From: Chitinophagaceae bacterium
GTDB taxonomy: Bacteria; Bacteroidota; Bacteroidia; Chitinophagales; Chitinophagaceae
Length of the DNA stretch: 5,607 nt
Reading direction: 5' to 3'
Assembly (NCBI GenBank): GCA_003136915.1
Contig: PLEB01000128.1
Coordinates: forward strand, 10,594 to 16,200
Shown here one piece after another: positions 1-5,607 of the stretch. Made by a program: the position numbers and the translations under genes. Position 1 is the first letter of the stretch. Each line of letters begins with the position of its first letter. Below the pieces are notes generated by a model. It did not search any database. It was not told the DNA's origin and was given only the letters and a program-made list of their open reading frames with translations.

Positions 1-2660
1 GTTATTGAGAAAAAGAAAATATAAACAGTAGTTGAGCCTGCGCGGATTTCTTCATAACTCAATCCTGAAAATTCATAGTTATACCCTTCGGGAAGAACCC
101 TGTTTGCAATTGCGATGAGTGAATCCGTTGCCTGGCTGCTGCTGAATCCCTGTGTAGAAGCCCCATCAATTTCTGCGGAGCGAAAAATATTAAAATGAGA
201 TATCAAAGGCGCGGTTTCTGTCGGTGAATAACTAATGAGCGTGCTGAGAGGAACCATCGCACTATCCTGGTTGCGGACATAATACTTATCTATGTCTGTG
301 ATCAATGTGCGAAATGCAGTGTCCGCCTGCACTACAACATGGAACGTGCGATTATAGACCGTGAAATCATTGATGTACAAACTACCCATGAATGCCTGAA
401 TGGTTGTGAACACATCACCAATATTTACGCCTAATTTCTCACATTTCTCGCGGTCAACAGTAAGATTGCTACTGGGTGTGTGGGAAGAATAAAAACTAAA
501 TGCATTTGTTATTGCAGGGTTTTTATTTGCCTCACTAATAAATTTGTTCACTACATCTTCAAATGCATGCAAATCATCTGTCGTACTGCGTTGTTCAATC
601 TGCATGCTAAAACCAACTGTTTCGCCAATCCCGGGGATCGGAGATGGCTGAATCACCTCAACATTTGCATTTTTTATTCCCGCCTCAGTAATTCTCCTTT
701 GCATCACCTTGATTATGCCCGGTACCTGCTGGTTCTCCTCACTGCGCTCGTCCCAGGGTTTGAGCTGAACATAAATTGTTCCCGCATTGGAATTGGTTGC
801 ATTATTCACCACATTCAATCCCGATAATGCAGCATAATGCGCAACGCCCGGAGTTGAGGTAACCACTTTCATTAATCTGGTCATTACATCAACGGACTCG
901 GTGGTAGAAGATGCAGGAGGTAATTGAAAAGTGACGTACAGGTTACCATCATCCTCCGAAGGAATAAACCCTGTTGGTTTTTTCTCAAATAAAAAATATG
1001 CACCGGTGCAAATACAAAGCAACAATATCACAACAAACCTGGATGCTTTAATACTTCTTTTTACACCGTTCGTATACTTTTCTGTAACCTTGTCGAACCA
1101 ATTATTAAATACAAAGAAAATCTTATTCAGGCCTCTTTTTTGTTTATTAGGGTCAGAAGGTTTTAGTAATAATGTGCACAGCGCGGGTGTTAATGATAGT
1201 GCGATGAATGCAGAAAGTATCACTGATATCGCGATCGTGATAGCAAACTGCTGGTACAGTCTTCCAACGATGCCGGGAATAAATCCTACAGGGACGAATA
1301 CTGCCGCGAGGATCAATGCTATCGCCACAACAGGAGCAGAGATATCTTTCATCGCGTTATACGTTGCTTCTTTCGGCGACATCTTTTGGTGGTCAATATA
1401 GTGTTGTACGGCTTCCACCACAATAATAGCATCATCCACCACAATGCCTATGGCAAGCACAAAACCGAACATAGTGAGTGTATTAATGGTAAAACCCAAC
1501 GGAATGAAAAAACAAAATGTTCCTAAAATTGAAACCGGAATGGCAAGAACAGGAATTAATGTTGAGCGAAGGTTTTGGAGAAAAAGAAACACAACAATCG
1601 CAACAAGGCCCAATGTTTTTAATAGTGTTTTCACCACATCGGCCATAGAAACTTTAACAACCGTGACCGCTTCAAAAGGCACTGAATATTCAACGTCGGC
1701 CGGAAATGATTGTCTCAATAATGCGAGTTGCTTATAAATTCCCTTTGCTGTTTCCAGTGCGTTGCTTCCGGGTGCCTGGTAAATGCGGAGAAAAGAAGCC
1801 CGGTTTCCATCAACAAAGGAATTACTTGAAAAAGTGAACTTACCTAATTCAACTCTCGCAACATCTTTTAAATAAACCAGCTCTCCGGTTGCAGGTAATG
1901 TTTTTATAATAATATTTTGAAACTCTGAAACTTTGCTCAGTCTTCCGTTTACGAGAATACCTATTTCAAATGTTTGTGTGGTTTGTTGCGGCGGAACTCC
2001 TGCCGAACCAGCTGCCACCTGAACGTTTTGAGCATTCAATGCATTGATAATATCCTGCGGAGTTAACCTGTACGCCGCCATCTTTTCCGGATTCATCCAG
2101 ACGCGCATACTGAAATCATCGGTAAACCGATTAATACTGCTCACTCCCGGCACGCGAAGCAAGGCATCCTGAATAAATATGTTGGTGTAATTATCTAGAA
2201 AAGTAATGTTGTGAGTTCCTTTCGGCGCGTATACAGCAACCATCATCAGCATGCTTGGGTTCACTGCTCTAACTGTAATACCTAACCGGCTTGCAACTGC
2301 CGGCAATAAAGGGGTTGCAATGCTCACACGATTTTGCACATCAAGCGTGGCAATATCAATATCCGTTCCGATGTTAAATGTAACGTTCATTGACATCAGC
2401 CCGTTATTCGTGCTATTGCTCTGCATGTATTCCATGCCAGGAGTACCATTCACCTGTCCTTCGATTGGTGTAGCTACAGTTTGTTCCACTGTTTGTGCGT
2501 CGGCGCCGGTAAATTGTCCGTTCACCTGCACAATGGGAGGAGTGATGTCCGGATACTGGTCAACTGGTAAACTTAATATGCAAATGGTGCCGGCAATCAC
2601 CAACACAATAGAAACAACCATAGCAGTTACCGGACGTTTAATAAATGTATTAGCTATCAT
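1..2660 (-). CDS. RND efflux pump, HAE-1 (AcrB/MexB) family, inner-membrane permease; 3' end cut by the window
   Basis: Proton-driven inner-membrane pump of a tripartite drug-efflux complex. It begins MIANTFIKRPVTA, the usual N-terminal signature before TM1 (about residues 11-32), followed by LPVDQYPDITPP. Porter subdomains fill about 33-340, including TPLLP at 116-120, RVPGV at 169-173 and LKDVARVELG at 264-273. TM2-TM6 lie at about 345-498 and include FLQNLRSTLIPVLAIPV and INTLTMFGFVLAIGIVVDDA, with the proton-relay pair Asp409-Asp410. TM7 is about 541-557, a second porter half follows, and GLSYEEIRAG leads into TM8 at the window edge. AcrB-type pumps have about 1040-1060 residues; 886 complete codons are present, so roughly 160-170 residues (most of TM8 to TM12, with the TM10 Lys) are missing. 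No internal stop or frameshift is seen. The ATG at 2660 is fixed by an in-frame TAA two codons upstream. It is the third gene of the operon, 74 bases after the adaptor. The substrate cannot be predicted; the metal (HME) class is unlikely. Confidence 0.97.
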   Translation of the reverse strand, partial: MIANTFIKRPVTAMVVSIVLVIAGTICILSLPVDQYPDITPPIVQVNGQFTGADAQTVEQTVATPIEGQVNGTPGMEYMQSNSTNNGLMSMNVTFNIGTDIDIATLDVQNRVSIATPLLPAVASRLGITVRAVNPSMLMMVAVYAPKGTHNITFLDNYTNIFIQDALLRVPGVSSINRFTDDFSMRVWMNPEKMAAYRLTPQDIINALNAQNVQVAAGSAGVPPQQTTQTFEIGILVNGRLSKVSEFQNIIIKTLPATGELVYLKDVARVELGKFTFSSNSFVDGNRASFLRIYQAPGSNALETAKGIYKQLALLRQSFPADVEYSVPFEAVTVVKVSMADVVKTLLKTLGLVAIVVFLFLQNLRSTLIPVLAIPVSILGTFCFFIPLGFTINTLTMFGFVLAIGIVVDDAIIVVEAVQHYIDHQKMSPKEATYNAMKDISAPVVAIALILAAVFVPVGFIPGIVGRLYQQFAITIAISVILSAFIALSLTPALCTLLLKPSDPNKQKRGLNKIFFVFNNWFDKVTEKYTNGVKRSIKASRFVVILLLCICTGAYFLFEKKPTGFIPSEDDGNLYVTFQLPPASSTTESVDVMTRLMKVVTSTPGVAHYAALSGLNVVNNATNSNAGTIYVQLKPWDERSEENQQVPGIIKVMQRRITEAGIKNANVEVIQPSPIPGIGETVGFSMQIEQRSTTDDLHAFEDVVNKFISEANKNPAITNAFSFYSSHTPSSNLTVDREKCEKLGVNIGDVFTTIQAFMGSLYINDFTVYNRTFHVVVQADTAFRTLITDIDKYYVRNQDSAMVPLSTLISYSPTETAPLISHFNIFRSAEIDGASTQGFSSSQATDSLIAIANRVLPEGYNYEFSGLSYEEIRAGSTTVYIFFFSI

Positions 2661-2674
2661 AATTTATTCATCAT
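2657..2674 (-). CDS. Possible 5-codon leader mini-ORF overlapping the pump start
   Basis: This mini-ORF reads MMNKL then TGA. Its stop (2659-2657) overlaps the pump ATG (2660-2658) as ATGA, a layout typical of termination-reinitiation coupling. It has a GAGGA motif 8 bases upstream, whereas the pump ATG itself has none at a normal distance. The peptide is unlikely to have a function of its own. ORFs this short arise readily by chance, so treat it as a candidate only. Confidence 0.22.
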   Translation of the reverse strand: MMNKL

Positions 2675-2734
2675 TATTACTATCCTCTTGCAGAGAATAT
2701 TTTATTACACAAATCATCATAAGCTTTACACCTA
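2661..2734 (-). other. 74-base intergenic spacer between adaptor and pump genes
   Basis: This spacer holds no conventional gene. It is AT-rich and contains the hairpin at 2699-2681 and the mini-ORF that begins at 2674. I saw no GC-rich stem followed by a T tract, so it does not look like a full intrinsic terminator. The pump should therefore be read through from the adaptor. Confidence 0.7.
2681..2699 (-). promoter_or_regulatory. Hairpin that pairs a Shine-Dalgarno-like GAGGA upstream of the pump gene
   Basis: On the transcript, TATTCTCT pairs with AGAGGATA across a GCA triloop: 8 base pairs including one G-U. The 3' arm holds GAGGA (2687-2683), the only good Shine-Dalgarno match in the spacer. 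GAGGA is 22 bases from the pump ATG, too far to serve it directly, but 8 bases from the ATG of the mini-ORF at 2674. The pairing is seen in the sequence. A role in limiting pump translation is inference; an RNase processing site or chance are alternatives. Confidence 0.4.
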
Positions 2735-3985
2735 CTAATTATTTTCACTGCTATCTCTTTTCCCCGCGCTTCCCGGAGTATGGTTTTGAGTACTGTCACT
2801 TCCATTACCACCAGGTGGTTGTTTCCTGCCAACATCTACCTGCGAGCCATCGTGCAATGATTGCACGCCGTCAACTACAATGCGATCCCCTTCATCAATT
2901 CCACCTTTTATGATCACATTTGCACCAATCGTTTGCCCAAGCTGTACTTTCTTTTGAAATGCATAAAATTTCGGGCCCTTCTGCGCAGCCGTATCAGTTT
3001 CCTGTTTTTTGGCTGAATCACTATTATGGCTGATGAGCGTATCTTTCACAACAAACACAAAATATTCGCCCATTTGTTCCACAACTGCCTTGCCCGGAAT
3101 TACCAGTTGCGGAGCCGTGTCCTGGTTGTGTACCCGGACAATGCAACTCATACCTGCCTTCAAACCATATTTCGGGTTAGGGAATACAAGCCGGATCCTG
3201 ATCGCGCCGGTTTGCGGATCAATTGCACGGTCTATGACGGAAATTTTTCCTGTAAAGGGATAAAGCATATTGTCCGGCATCAGGATGGTAAATAAGGAAT
3301 CAGGCTGTCTCTTTCTGTGATTTTGAAGACCCTCAAAATGCGTCAGTTGTTTTTCATTGATCAGGAAATCAACGGCCATCGGATCAATAGTGGAAATCGT
3401 ATTCAATACCGTGGTCCCTACGGAAGCCATGTCTCCCAATTTCACCAGGCTAAAACCGATCGTTCCATCAAAAGGAGCGTAAACAGTGGCATAGGTCAGA
3501 TTCGTTTTTGCCGTTTTCTCGGCCTCCTGGGCCGCTTTTACCTGATTTTCCGCATTCTCCAGTGCAATGACCGCATGGTCAAGTACCTGTTTGGCAATTG
3601 CATTATGATTATTCAGATAGGTATACCGGTCGGCATCCTGCTTAGCCTGTACCTGGTTGCCAACCGCAACTTTCACATTGGCAATGGCTGCATCGTAACT
3701 CGCCTGATACAACCTTTTGTCGATATCATATAATTTTTGTCCTTTTTTTACATGCGTTCCTTCCGTAAAAAATATTCCGGTTATATAGCCCGGAACCTCA
3801 GGCCGCAATGAAACCTCGCTCAGTGCCTCCGTAGTAGAAGGATATTTATCATAATAAAATACGGACTGTGGAACTGCCGTAACTAAATTTACCGGCACCA
3901 ATGCAGGCGGGGGAGGCGGCTTATGTTTGCAGGAGAATAAAACGACGCTGCAGGTGATGAATAAAATTGATATAGTCTTGTACAT
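2735..3985 (-). CDS. RND efflux periplasmic adaptor (membrane fusion protein, AcrA/MexA type), lipoprotein
   Basis: Periplasmic adaptor of 416 residues that links the RND pump to the TolC channel. A short hydrophobic signal ends in LFSC, so Cys19 is the likely lipidated residue. A KHK plus five-proline linker follows. Domain order: first half of the biotinyl-lipoyl domain at about 58-92 (LRPEVPGYITGI, EGTHVKKGQKLYDID), an alpha-helical hairpin at about 93-160 rich in Ala, Gln and Lys, the second lipoyl half at about 161-196 (YAPFDGTIG), a beta-barrel at about 198-288 (DPQTGAIRIRLVFPNP, LKAGMSCIVRV), and a membrane-proximal domain at about 290-385 (LVIPGKAVV, GIDEGDRIVVDGVQSLHDG). A hydrophilic insert at 317-338 and a polar tail at 386-416 are extra. 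It starts 21 bases after the tolC-like stop with no Shine-Dalgarno motif in the gap (TTTCCTTA precedes ATG), so translation may depend on the upstream gene or be Shine-Dalgarno independent. The stop is TAG. Confidence 0.96.
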   Translation of the reverse strand: MYKTISILFITCSVVLFSCKHKPPPPPALVPVNLVTAVPQSVFYYDKYPSTTEALSEVSLRPEVPGYITGIFFTEGTHVKKGQKLYDIDKRLYQASYDAAIANVKVAVGNQVQAKQDADRYTYLNNHNAIAKQVLDHAVIALENAENQVKAAQEAEKTAKTNLTYATVYAPFDGTIGFSLVKLGDMASVGTTVLNTISTIDPMAVDFLINEKQLTHFEGLQNHRKRQPDSLFTILMPDNMLYPFTGKISVIDRAIDPQTGAIRIRLVFPNPKYGLKAGMSCIVRVHNQDTAPQLVIPGKAVVEQMGEYFVFVVKDTLISHNSDSAKKQETDTAAQKGPKFYAFQKKVQLGQTIGANVIIKGGIDEGDRIVVDGVQSLHDGSQVDVGRKQPPGGNGSDSTQNHTPGSAGKRDSSENN

Positions 3986-4006
3986 TAAGGAAATTTATTG
4001 GATGCT

Positions 4007-5395
4007 TTAATGATTATTATAAGTAATAAATCCCATGGCTTTCTGCAGATCCACTTTATTCGACAATACGGTGAACAATGCGTTCAGATAGCCGATTTCT
4101 GAGGTAATCAGGTTCTCTTCGGCAGTTATCACGTTCAGATATGCAACAACGCCCTGCTGATATTGAAGGGTTACGATCTCATACACATTTCTGGCCATGG
4201 CCACATTCTCCTGCATCATCTGGAGGTTGTAGGCATTGCCCCTATAATTTGCCAGGGCCGTAGTGTATTCCGTGTATATCTGGGATTTCAGGCTCACCTG
4301 GCTCCAGTCGAGCAGCTGCTCCTGCAGCTTCGATTTTCGAATATTTTCCAACCTGGCAAAACCTGTAAATATTGGCAGGCTAAGAGTCAGTCCCAGGTAG
4401 GAATATGGATATGCATTTGCATATAGCGATGAAAAATTATTGTTTTCAAATTCAAAATTATAATTGAAGAATGCAGAAACCGTAGGAAGAAAAGCCATGC
4501 CGTAATAATTGGTGAGCTGGTGCTGGATATTTTTGTTGGTTTGAAGAAGCTGGAATTCGATTCGCTTTTCGAACACGAGTTGCTGGGTGGTATCAAAACC
4601 GATATCCCGTTTCATCTGAACAGTATCAAAACTCACATTGAACTGATCGGCCGGCGGATACCCCATGAATTGTTTGAGTGTGGCATACAGTGGAATCACA
4701 TTTTCCGAGGCCTGCCTTAATTGGGCCTTCGAATTATTCAGGGAAATGGCTGCCTCCTGGTAATCGGTCATGTCCACAATTCCGCCAACGTATTGATGAT
4801 AGGCATCGCTCAGGTTTTTTGATAACCTTGCCGTATCCTCTTTCAATACATTGATCTGCTCCAGGGTAAGCAGCAGGTTGTAAAATGCCTTACTTACATC
4901 GGATACGAGGCCAATTTTAGTACTGTCAGTAATCTGCTCCGCCTGTTGAACGTAGAAGCGTTCACTTTTTGCGGCATATAAAAGGCTTGGACTGAAAATC
5001 GCCTGGGTTACGGACAGAACTGGTATTGAAGTATTGACAACCCCGGTTTGCTGCCTGATCGGGGTTCCCGGATGGGCCGTGTCGGAAATAAAATTGGTAG
5101 GCAATGAATTATAATGCGTAATACTTCCTGTAAGGTTTACCTGGGGCAGCCAGCCCGATAAAGCAATCGAATTTGTGAGTTTGGTAATGGAAATATTAAT
5201 GTTTGACTGTGCCAGCGCGGGCTGGTGCTTAAATGCATAATCAACGCACTGATCCAATGTCAAATAAAGGCTGCTATCTGATGCTGGTGCAGCCTGCGCG
5301 CGGGTATTCAAATTAATTGCTAGAAGACCGGTAATAAATATCAGGCTCCGGAAAATTCCGGTGCTGCTAAGCGGATTAACCCCTTTTAAAATCAT
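4007..5395 (-). CDS. TolC-family outer-membrane efflux channel
   Basis: Outer-membrane factor of 462 residues, a normal size for the family, which trimerises to form the exit duct. The N-terminus has Arg16, a hydrophobic core at 17-30 and a signal-peptidase I site at about TRAQA|APAS (after Ala35). No lipobox is present, so unlike many OMFs it is not a lipoprotein. Two OEP repeats are visible. In the first, LTLDQCVDYAFKHQPAL opens a long helix, WLPQVNLTGSI is a beta strand, and QYVGGIVDMTDYQEA (201-215) is the repeat hallmark. In the second, FLPTVSAFFNYNFE is a strand, LTLSLPIFTGFARLENIRKSK (337-357) is the strand-to-helix turn, and QYQQGVVAYLNVITAEENL (411-429) is the matching hallmark. It is the first gene of the operon. 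An in-frame TGA at 5401-5399 lies two codons before the ATG, which rules out a longer start. GAGG sits only 1 base from the ATG, too close to act as a normal ribosome binding site. Confidence 0.96.
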   Translation of the reverse strand: MILKGVNPLSSTGIFRSLIFITGLLAINLNTRAQAAPASDSSLYLTLDQCVDYAFKHQPALAQSNINISITKLTNSIALSGWLPQVNLTGSITHYNSLPTNFISDTAHPGTPIRQQTGVVNTSIPVLSVTQAIFSPSLLYAAKSERFYVQQAEQITDSTKIGLVSDVSKAFYNLLLTLEQINVLKEDTARLSKNLSDAYHQYVGGIVDMTDYQEAAISLNNSKAQLRQASENVIPLYATLKQFMGYPPADQFNVSFDTVQMKRDIGFDTTQQLVFEKRIEFQLLQTNKNIQHQLTNYYGMAFLPTVSAFFNYNFEFENNNFSSLYANAYPYSYLGLTLSLPIFTGFARLENIRKSKLQEQLLDWSQVSLKSQIYTEYTTALANYRGNAYNLQMMQENVAMARNVYEIVTLQYQQGVVAYLNVITAEENLITSEIGYLNALFTVLSNKVDLQKAMGFITYNNH

Positions 5396-5415
5396 GCCTC
5401 ATAATTTAATACCAT
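5392..5415 (-). CDS. Possible 7-codon leader mini-ORF overlapping the tolC-like start
   Basis: This mini-ORF reads MVLNYEA then TGA. The stop (5394-5392) overlaps the ATG of the tolC-like gene (5395-5393) as ATGA. It is preceded by AAGG at a 6-base spacing, while the tolC-like ATG has only GAGG at 1 base. A ribosome finishing the mini-ORF would stop exactly on the gene start. The length is too short for coding statistics, and Bacteroidota use Shine-Dalgarno pairing weakly, so confidence is low. Confidence 0.2.
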   Translation of the reverse strand: MVLNYEA

Positions 5416-5416
5416 G

Positions 5417-5436
5417 AAATACCTTATAAAGTATTC
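5417..5436 (-). promoter_or_regulatory. Hairpin that pairs a Shine-Dalgarno-like AAGG upstream of the tolC-like gene
   Basis: On the transcript, GAATACTT pairs with AGGTATTT across a TATA loop: 8 pairs, of which two are G-U, so the stem is weak. AAGG (5425-5422) spans the loop and the 3' arm and lies 6 bases before the ATG of the mini-ORF at 5415. The arrangement copies that in front of the pump gene. Function is inferred; in AT-rich sequence such a stem may be chance. Confidence 0.3.
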
Positions 5437-5538
5437 GCATTCATGTATAATAGTCAGATTTTTTGGAAAAGGAAATAGGAGGTGCCGGATAGCCTCATAA
5501 AATTAAAAAAATTAAAATTGGCCCCTTATAAAAAGTTA

Positions 5539-5554
5539 TTAACGGTTGATTAAC
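5539..5554. repeat. Short direct repeat TTAAC-N6-TTAAC upstream of the operon
   Basis: Two copies of TTAAC are separated by GGTTGA, giving an 11-base period, about one helical turn. CCCCT (5522-5526) and AGGGG (5555-5559) form a loose inverted repeat around it. Direct repeats on one helix face can be activator sites, and the position about 150 bases before the first gene would allow that. Pentamer repeats in AT-rich DNA are common, so this is weak. Confidence 0.15.
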
Positions 5555-5607
5555 AGGGGGATCGGGCGACCATAAAAGGAAACCAGACCAAATTATTCAT
5601 TCTCCAG

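Larger units (their letters stand above)
1..5395 (-). other. Tripartite efflux operon, order channel - adaptor - pump
   Basis: Three genes lie in one direction with gaps of 21 and 74 bases and no visible terminator between them, which supports one transcript. Together they supply every part of an AcrAB-TolC-like machine. No regulator gene (for example TetR or AraC type) is visible inside the window. Any such gene would have to lie beyond 5607 or past the left edge. Co-transcription is inferred from spacing. Confidence 0.85.
5396..5607. other. Upstream non-coding region of the operon, 212 bases to the window edge
   Basis: No supported gene lies here. It should contain the operon promoter and any operator. 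I found no exact Bacteroidota -7 element (TAnnTTTG); the nearest is ATAATTTG near 5595, which mismatches. A TATTAT box (minus strand, 5452-5447) resembles a sigma-70 -10 element, but the sequence 17 bases upstream (TTTCCT) is a poor -35. AT-rich tracts fill about 5497-5540. A short TTAAC direct repeat lies at 5539-5554. Confidence 0.6.

Noticed and set aside
931..1401. Plus-strand open frame of 156 codons inside the pump gene
   Set aside because: It is antisense to the conserved TM5-TM7 part of the pump and looks like no protein family; shadow frame.
1..2660. A frameshift or pseudogene in the pump, since the frame does not close
   Set aside because: The reading frame is unbroken with family-like sequence throughout; it is simply cut by the window edge.
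2681..2699. The spacer hairpin as an intrinsic terminator between adaptor and pump
   Set aside because: The stem is AU-rich and is followed by GTAATAATG rather than a T tract, so termination is unlikely.
2251..2913. Plus-strand open frame of 220 codons across the adaptor-pump junction
   Set aside because: It lies antisense to two clearly coding genes and its translation has no recognisable domain; it is a shadow frame.
3317..3733. Plus-strand open frame of 138 codons inside the adaptor gene
   Set aside because: It is opposite the lipoyl and hairpin domains of a real gene, with no domain of its own.
5447..5475. TATTAT with TTTCCT 17 bases upstream as a sigma-70 style promoter
   Set aside because: The -35 matches only three of six consensus bases, and Bacteroidota use a different -7 element.
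5522..5559. CCCCT / AGGGG inverted repeat as a terminator of an upstream gene
   Set aside because: It has only five pairs with a 28-base loop and no T tract next to the stem on either strand.
5593..5607. Possible tail of an upstream minus-strand gene (LENE then TAA)
   Set aside because: Only four codons are visible and any frame would give something similar; nothing supports a coding call.

Overview
The window holds one complete-looking tripartite multidrug-type efflux operon, all on the minus strand and running right to left. It contains a TolC-family outer-membrane channel (5395-4007), a lipoprotein RND periplasmic adaptor of the AcrA/MexA type (3985-2735), and an RND inner-membrane pump of the HAE-1 (AcrB/MexB) type. 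The pump starts at 2660 and runs off the left edge with 886 complete codons present. I see no RNA gene, insertion sequence, CRISPR array or phage feature. Plus-strand open frames inside the three genes are antisense shadows.

The likely host is a Gram-negative member of the Bacteroidota, perhaps of the Chitinophagales/Sphingobacteriales type. This is inferred from the lipoprotein adaptor with a loose LFSC lipobox, the style of the TolC protein (a Cys in the first helix, LTLDQC), moderate GC (roughly 40-47% in hand-counted blocks), and the near absence of canonical Shine-Dalgarno sequences directly at the gene starts. The genus cannot be read from the sequence.

Layout: 5396-5607 is non-coding leader or upstream sequence with no certain promoter. 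The tolC-like gene follows, then a 21-base gap, the adaptor, a 74-base gap, and the pump. The pump should take substrates from the periplasm or outer leaflet using the proton-motive force. The adaptor bridges it to the TolC channel, which opens through the outer membrane. The proton-relay Asp pair in TM4 (residues 409-410) is intact. The TM10 and TM11 partners and the stop codon lie outside the window.

The most unusual thing I found is at the gene boundaries. Upstream of both the tolC-like gene and the pump gene there is a small hairpin whose 3' arm contains the only good Shine-Dalgarno-like motif. It is followed by a tiny ORF (7 and 5 codons) whose TGA overlaps the ATG of the real gene as ATGA. 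The adaptor start lacks this arrangement. It may be coincidence in AT-rich leaders, but it is testable as a translational-coupling device that sets subunit ratios. Apart from this the region looks like an ordinary efflux operon.
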